Made by a program: the position numbers and the translations under genes
Shown here: piece by piece, positions 62,401 through 64,000 of the stretch
How positions within the stretch are numbered: position 1 is the first letter of the stretch
How the letters are laid out: every line of letters begins with the position of its first letter
NCBI GenBank assembly: GCA_964541155.1
Contig: CAZIPC010000006.1
Location: 62,001-126,000 of the forward strand
Length of the DNA stretch: 64,000 bases
Direction of reading: 5' to 3'
DNA from: UBA4416 sp964541155
Lineage (GTDB): Bacteria; Bacteroidota; Bacteroidia; B-17B0; Aurantibacillaceae
Notes under the pieces: model-generated
Seen by the model: only the letters and a program-made list of their open reading frames with translations
Database searches by the model: none
What the model was told of the DNA's origin: nothing

Positions 62401-64000
62401 TAAATGATGCGATTACAACTATTGAAAATACACCAGTAAGTGCTAATGCGTCTACAAATGATGGAGGTGTAACAGGAGGCACTTATAGTATTGGTTCAGT
62501 AACAATAGGAACAGGTACTATTACAATGAATTCATCAACAGGTCAATACACTTTTACGCCAAGCGCAGGATTTACAGGAACCACATCGGCTACTTATACA
62601 TTATGTAATGGAGCACCAGTAACCTGTTCAACAGCAGTAATTACAGTTACAGTTTACCCTGTTTTAGTAGCAAATCCAGATGCAATTAATACAACTCCTT
62701 CTGCAATAGTAAGTGGAACTTTAACAATAAATGATTTGGGAGTTGTGCCAAATGCTACCTATTCAGTAAGCGTTACACAGCTATCGACATCAACAGGAAC
62801 AATTACAGTAAATCCATCAACAGGAGATTATACATTCACTCCAAATTCAACATATACAGGATCAACTACTACTACATATACAATTAGTAATATTTCTGTT
62901 AATCCAATAGTGAGTAGTTCAACAACTATAACAATTATTGTTGGAAATCTTCCAATTGCAGTATTAGATTCAAATTCAACAATAGAAAATACATCAGTAA
63001 TGGGTGATTTAAGTAGTAATGATTCTGGAGTTTCATCATCGTTAAATCCTATCTATACGGCAGGATCACTTTCCGTAGGAACAGGAACCTTGTTAGTAAA
63101 TTCATCAACGGGTCAGTATACTTATACTCCCGCTTCAGGATTTACAGGCACTACATCGTCTACATATACGTTATGCAATGTGAGTTCTCCTCCATGTTCT
63201 ACAGCATCAATTACATTTACAGTTTACCCTGCTTTAGTAGCAAATCCAGACGCTATTACTACTGTTCCATCAGCAACAGTAACTGGCAATTTAACAACAA
63301 ATGATTTAGGAGTTGTGCCAAATGCTTCCTATTCAGTGAGTGTTACGCAGCCGTCATCAAGCACAGGAACTATAACAGTAGATCCGGCAACAGGTGGTTA
63401 CACATTTACGCCAAATGCGTCTTACACAGGAACAACTACAACAACATACACAATTTGTAATACATCGGTTAATCCAGTAGTTTGTAGTACGTCGACAATA
63501 ACAATAAATGTACAAACGGTACTAGTGGGTTACCCTCAAATAGCAGTTGCAAAATCAGTGTTATCTACAACAAAAATTAACACGACTACTTTCCAAAGTG
63601 TATTTAAATTCAATGTTTCAAATATTGGAAGTTTAGCTGGTGATAATGTTCAATTAGTAGATAACTTAAATACAACATTCCCTTTACCAATTACATATAC
63701 AGTAGTTGGAGTAAATGCTAATTTACCACTTACTGTAAATTCTTTATATAATGGTAATACAAGTGTTGCCTTATTATCAGGAACAAACACATTAAATTCA
63801 AATCAAAGTTCAATAGTTACATTAACGGTTAATTTTAATCCAAATAATACAACTTTAACTACGTTGAGTAATTATGGTATTGGTTCTACATCAGCTTTAC
63901 CTGATCCAGACGGTAATGGTGTTCATACATCTGTTGATACAACTAATACTGGAAATAATTCAGATCCAGATGGAGATGGTAACCCTAATGAACCAGGAGA
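53412..64000 (+). CDS. Giant secreted cell-surface adhesin (partial, continues beyond window)
   Basis: Open from ATG 53412 to the last base, about 3530 codons with no in-frame stop in my translation of this frame. Signal peptide KKVLFTLGLVTILSQSFSQ. Order: an N-terminal beta domain (SWAGLYWGAD) about 30-340; a DUF11/SdrD-like part (VAATAQPGDTLEYTI, about residue 370 on); Ig-like and SdrD B-like modules (NIYWDYNGNNKVDG); cadherin-like Big_9-type domains (56979-59220); the 216-base Ig-like repeat array (59535-61262); eight more cadherin-like domains (61263-63515); then a DUF11-like module with calcium-loop DPDGDG. A type IX sorting domain is expected past the edge but not seen. Likely a gliding or attachment protein like SprB; this is inference. 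Confidence 0.85.
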   Translation, partial: MKKVLFTLGLVTILSQSFSQVITPFTVRKSITQKGGIIYLSNTSSKAVPDNVVQNEIPPAGTGYDNNFTNGYVDIDGDPSTFMSSSDQLNLPTCSEISWAGLYWGADCSTGDENFATRNQVKLKVNSGTYINLTADYLKDNTVGYRTYHCFKDITSILQANGLTDRYTVANVANDIGGTNLFGGWTIVVIYKNNTLTMRNLTVFDGLANVSAGTYSTVDIPISGFQTPLSGPVNFELGLVVYDGDRSLTGDQLLFKGGTSFVNLSDAIHPSTDMFNSTLARNGALTTLRNPNYNNTLGYDANIFAPNNSTKNYIGNNAISATIRQTTGGETFLTQVVTSAIDVYEPDLRSAVRVKNLTHPVAATAQPGDTLEYTINGLNIGSDPAIKAYITDTIEGNAQYVPGSIKITYGPNSGVMTDAAGDDQAEYISSSKVVKVRIGTGANNYIGGLINNSPTGTDSTQFKFKVLITTDCVYLNCDNNVDNSAHIIGTGNISGNTYDNASNPGVFNSFGCPISGTTKTPVSISGCPVVGISANSPICQGGSIYFTATASPYVTYSWAGPNGFTSSIQSPTVSNVSNLSAGIYTANIDVTGRTCRFTYTLNADINIANAGSDQTGLSTCGLTTVTLAANNPVGTSGVWSIVSGTGGGFGVSNTSTTSIANSTFNGIAGNTYTLRWSLTSVGCPASTDDVTITFNKAPIAVLTGTSITCASHLNVAITGGISPYTLSINNGVGTVSNYVSGNDIFVYPSATTQYSLMSVVGSNGCSASSITGNPTTITVSNSMGTGTIVATNPPSGTFSSTPTKYPTTSSIASGNGSWTNASNAYLNDNTYATVTNSSTGNTQYLYLNGFGFSVPAGATIDGIVVNLKKHATGTVTDSRVTLVANTSSIGSNKTLTGSWPTSDAVFTYGSSTDMWGSNTTGLTPTVVNNSNFGIRIRANIGSSNAIGYVDYAAMTVYYHTGTTSYCDNNANVTFSVTGFSNATGYTWTAPTGGSVISGQGTNSVTIDLNGAGQSGNYAVIVTPSNSCGSGTPASLTVPISDCANTTPYCIMGNIYWDYNGNNKVDGTPISTAKTSQLYVSAAKTSGTTSCFATVPVNADGSWRICNASVASSTSIKVVLSTNNYSVGTSSSSMLATLPSGCSNMGEINNDLGNTLTGNDGSANGVLTFTTVGSMTNNETNLNFGIKIATAPVANNDASTTNEDTPVTFNITNNDTDIDGTVTVSSATLSTNSSNGTWSVSSTGNVTYTPSLNFNGTASITYTIKDNDLLISNSGTITVTVNPVNDPPVATTSSVTTLENTTYSFVASDFKYTDVESNLMTSITIASLPALGSLKYNGVAVSVGQVITVANIPNLSYTPLYNQYGASYTTFTFKVNDLDAGTVAGVMTVHVTKVNVAPVAVNDAVTTNQNTPVSFNILTNDINVDGTLLTNSVDLDPLTAAQQNSISIPGEGTYTCNSSGVVTFTPLSSFYGNATPILYTVNNSLSLTSNQANIIVTVIPFGAPVANSDSSTTTINNPVIFSLTNNDTGINTINPSRVDLDPNTPGIQQSLYVINQGQFSVDVSGNLTFMPDWNFSGTVTAQYTVKDNLNLVSNTARIKVVVSWANTPPIAVDDINSTNEDTPITFNVTTNDYDLDITHGNAGIVDNASVDLNPLLLGTQTSYTMSGQGTFTVNNTGNVTFIPALNFNGFVTPLAYTVKDKSGALSDSALIIINVIPVNDAPVAVNDVATTAGTSSTASFTFNITSNDTDVDGTVDISSVDLDPYTPGIQTVFTVAGEGTYSVDNSGNITFSYSFVTPIDTLTPIHYSVKDNSGLVSNNGLITVIVLTPGIPLAVDDAITTNEDTPVSYDISVNDIDNDGLNPGIDGGTLTLIGSLTSAAGTWSVTDAANFPGYVTFIPALNYYGTASITYTIADLDGNPSNPAIITVTINPVNDVPSFSKGANNTVCQNSGVQIFNGWATSLSAGPLNESSQSLSFNVNNNNNLLFSTQPAIDASGNLSYIVANNQNGVASVSVSIQDDGGTLNGGIDTSPIQIFTITVMSAPSITATASSVCSGSIASLTGSGAVSYTWNPGSLTGATATVIPVSTTIYTLSGANAQGCINTKTVNLIVNAQPSVSLSATSTSLCSNSTVTLTASGGNTYLWNTGATTSSIVVTPTVTTNYTVTGTSAQGCSATQTIGLTVGTLPTVGLSASSNSLCSGSTVTLTASGGNTYLWNTSATTSVIAVSPTVTTNYTVTGTNAQGCSATQTVALTVNSVPTLSLSASSNSLCSGSTVTLTASGGNTYLWNTGTTTSVIAVSPTVTTNYTVTGTSAQGCANTKTVSLTVNSVPTLSLSTSSNSLCSGSTVTLTASGGNTYLWNTSATTSVIAVSPTITTNYTVTGTNAQGCSATQTVALTVNSVPTLSLSASSNSLCVGSTVTLTASGGNTYLWNTSATTSVIAVSPTVTTNYTVTGTSAQGCANTKTVSLTVNSVPTLSLSTSSNSLCSGSTVTLTASGGNTYLWNTSATTSVIAVSPTITTNYTVTGTNAQGCSATQTVALTVNSLPSLTLSATSSTLCNNGVTTLSVLGASSYVWNPGSLSGSSITRTVTSTVVYSVTGTTTAGCSSSASISIVLNNCPTAVNDATNTIQGVSVISNAGNNDSGITGATFTTGQPTVGSGTLTMNPTTGQYTYTPNSSFTGTTSATYTICNGSPVVCSTAVITITVFPTLVANPDIIATTPSVATTGTLLTNDGGIVSGGNYSVSITPPSSSTGTITVNSSTGGYTFTPNPSFTGSVTTTYTVCNNSVNPTVCSSSTITIVVGNSPVAVSDATTTVENTPVFGNASSNDSGVLPSLNPVFTSGAASTGTLVMNSSTGQYTYTPASGFTGTATATYTLCNVSSPPCSTTTIVFTIYPSLVANLDVINATPSSSVTGNLTTNDLGVVPNATYSVSVTQLSTSTGTITVNPATGGYTFTPNSTFTGTTSTTYTICNTSVNPIVCSTATITINVFPNPAPVNDAITTIENTPVSANASTNDGGVTGGTYSIGSVTIGTGTITMNSSTGQYTFTPSAGFTGTTSATYTLCNGAPVTCSTAVITVTVYPVLVANPDAINTTPSAIVSGTLTINDLGVVPNATYSVSVTQLSTSTGTITVNPSTGDYTFTPNSTYTGSTTTTYTISNISVNPIVSSSTTITIIVGNLPIAVLDSNSTIENTSVMGDLSSNDSGVSSSLNPIYTAGSLSVGTGTLLVNSSTGQYTYTPASGFTGTTSSTYTLCNVSSPPCSTASITFTVYPALVANPDAITTVPSATVTGNLTTNDLGVVPNASYSVSVTQPSSSTGTITVDPATGGYTFTPNASYTGTTTTTYTICNTSVNPVVCSTSTITINVQTVLVGYPQIAVAKSVLSTTKINTTTFQSVFKFNVSNIGSLAGDNVQLVDNLNTTFPLPITYTVVGVNANLPLTVNSLYNGNTSVALLSGTNTLNSNQSSIVTLTVNFNPNNTTLTTLSNYGIGSTSALPDPDGNGVHTSVDTTNTGNNSDPDGDGNPNEPG
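56979..59220 (+). repeat. Cadherin-like (Big_9-type) domain series in the adhesin
   Basis: About seven diverged domains of roughly 90-115 residues, most starting PVAxxDxxTTNEDTPV and ending in ITVTVxPVND. They are related but not recently duplicated (base identity is modest). The repeated N/D-rich linkers are typical calcium-binding sites between cadherin-like modules. Confidence 0.75.
59535..61262 (+). repeat. Eight tandem Ig-like repeats, unit 216 bases (72 residues)
   Basis: Units at 59535 (degenerate, 213 bases), 59748, 59964, 60180, 60396, 60612, 60828 and 61044 (degenerate). Core: SLCSGSTVTLTASGGNTYLWN and YTVTGTNAQGCSATQ; two Cys about 46 residues apart could form a disulfide. Units 3-4 and 5-6 form a 432-base pair duplicated nearly perfectly: bases 60288-60593 are identical to 60720-61025. 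End units are more diverged than middle ones, the pattern of expansion by internal recombination. Confidence 0.93.
61263..63515 (+). repeat. Eight cadherin-like domains in alternating two-domain super-repeats
   Basis: Domains of about 91-96 residues alternate between type A (VxDAxTTxENTPVxxNASxND) and type B (LVANPDxIxxTPS). The B block beginning GVVPNATYSVSVTQ recurs at 62181, 62742 and 63312, i.e. 561 and 570 bases apart, equal to two domains. About 75 bases are identical between the first two copies. Paired Cys occur in STYTLCN or TYTICN and CSTA. Confidence 0.85.

Overview
The window is AT-rich chromosomal DNA from a member of the phylum Bacteroidota. Evidence: Bacteroidota-type promoters (TTG, 19 bases, TAnnTTTG) upstream of the HU gene and atpD; almost no Shine-Dalgarno sequences; single ParE/ParC-type subunits; a carotenoid block of the flavobacterial kind; a TPR/PD40 envelope protein with SPOR-like repeats; and a giant secreted adhesin of the type usually exported by type IX secretion. 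MqnE points to menaquinone synthesis by the futalosine route, and MenG to its last methylation. I cannot place the order or genus from sequence alone.

Layout. 1-4.8 kb: heptose-phosphate kinase (cut by the window edge), MenG, and a reverse ppk1-ppx polyphosphate pair. 4.9-7.4 kb: carotenoid operon (CruF-like, CrtZ, fused CrtYcd-type lycopene cyclase) plus a DUF2461 gene. 7.4-13.4 kb: HAD phosphatase, glycosyltransferase-sigma factor-rsmG operon, transaldolase, zinc-site-less sirtuin, DUF2130 protein. 13.4-17.7 kb: a reverse operon in which the two halves of a split transketolase are separated by a secreted vWA protein and an acyltransferase. 18-28 kb: ychF, AIM24-like gene, parE, three consecutive envelope genes related to LPP20, parC. 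28-34.8 kb: Kdo transferase, DASS transporter, fmt, HU, DUF58, M48 lipoprotein, clpS. 34.8-40.1 kb: a 1741-residue TPR/PD40/coiled-coil/SPOR-like protein. 40.2-45.3 kb: mqnE, glycosyltransferase, ABC-F ATPase, uridine kinase.

45.3-47.3 kb is the clearest accessory insertion: a two-gene unit (four-helix membrane protein, then a DGQHR-domain protein related to DndB) lying exactly between two long imperfect palindromes that share a 10-base motif in opposite orientation. It is the best candidate here for an undescribed mobile or defence-type system. 47.3-52.6 kb returns to core genes: MacB/LolD-type ATPase, coiled-coil lipoprotein, prfB with a programmed +1 frameshift, an ArsC-like gene, atpD-atpC.

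53.0-64.0 kb holds a small secreted protein and, 13 bases later, a giant gene that stays open for about 3530 codons and runs off the right edge. It carries cadherin-like domains, a tandem array of 216-base Cys-containing Ig-like repeats (with a recent 432-base duplication), then eight more cadherin-like domains in alternating pairs. No tRNA, rRNA, CRISPR array, transposase or prophage gene was seen.
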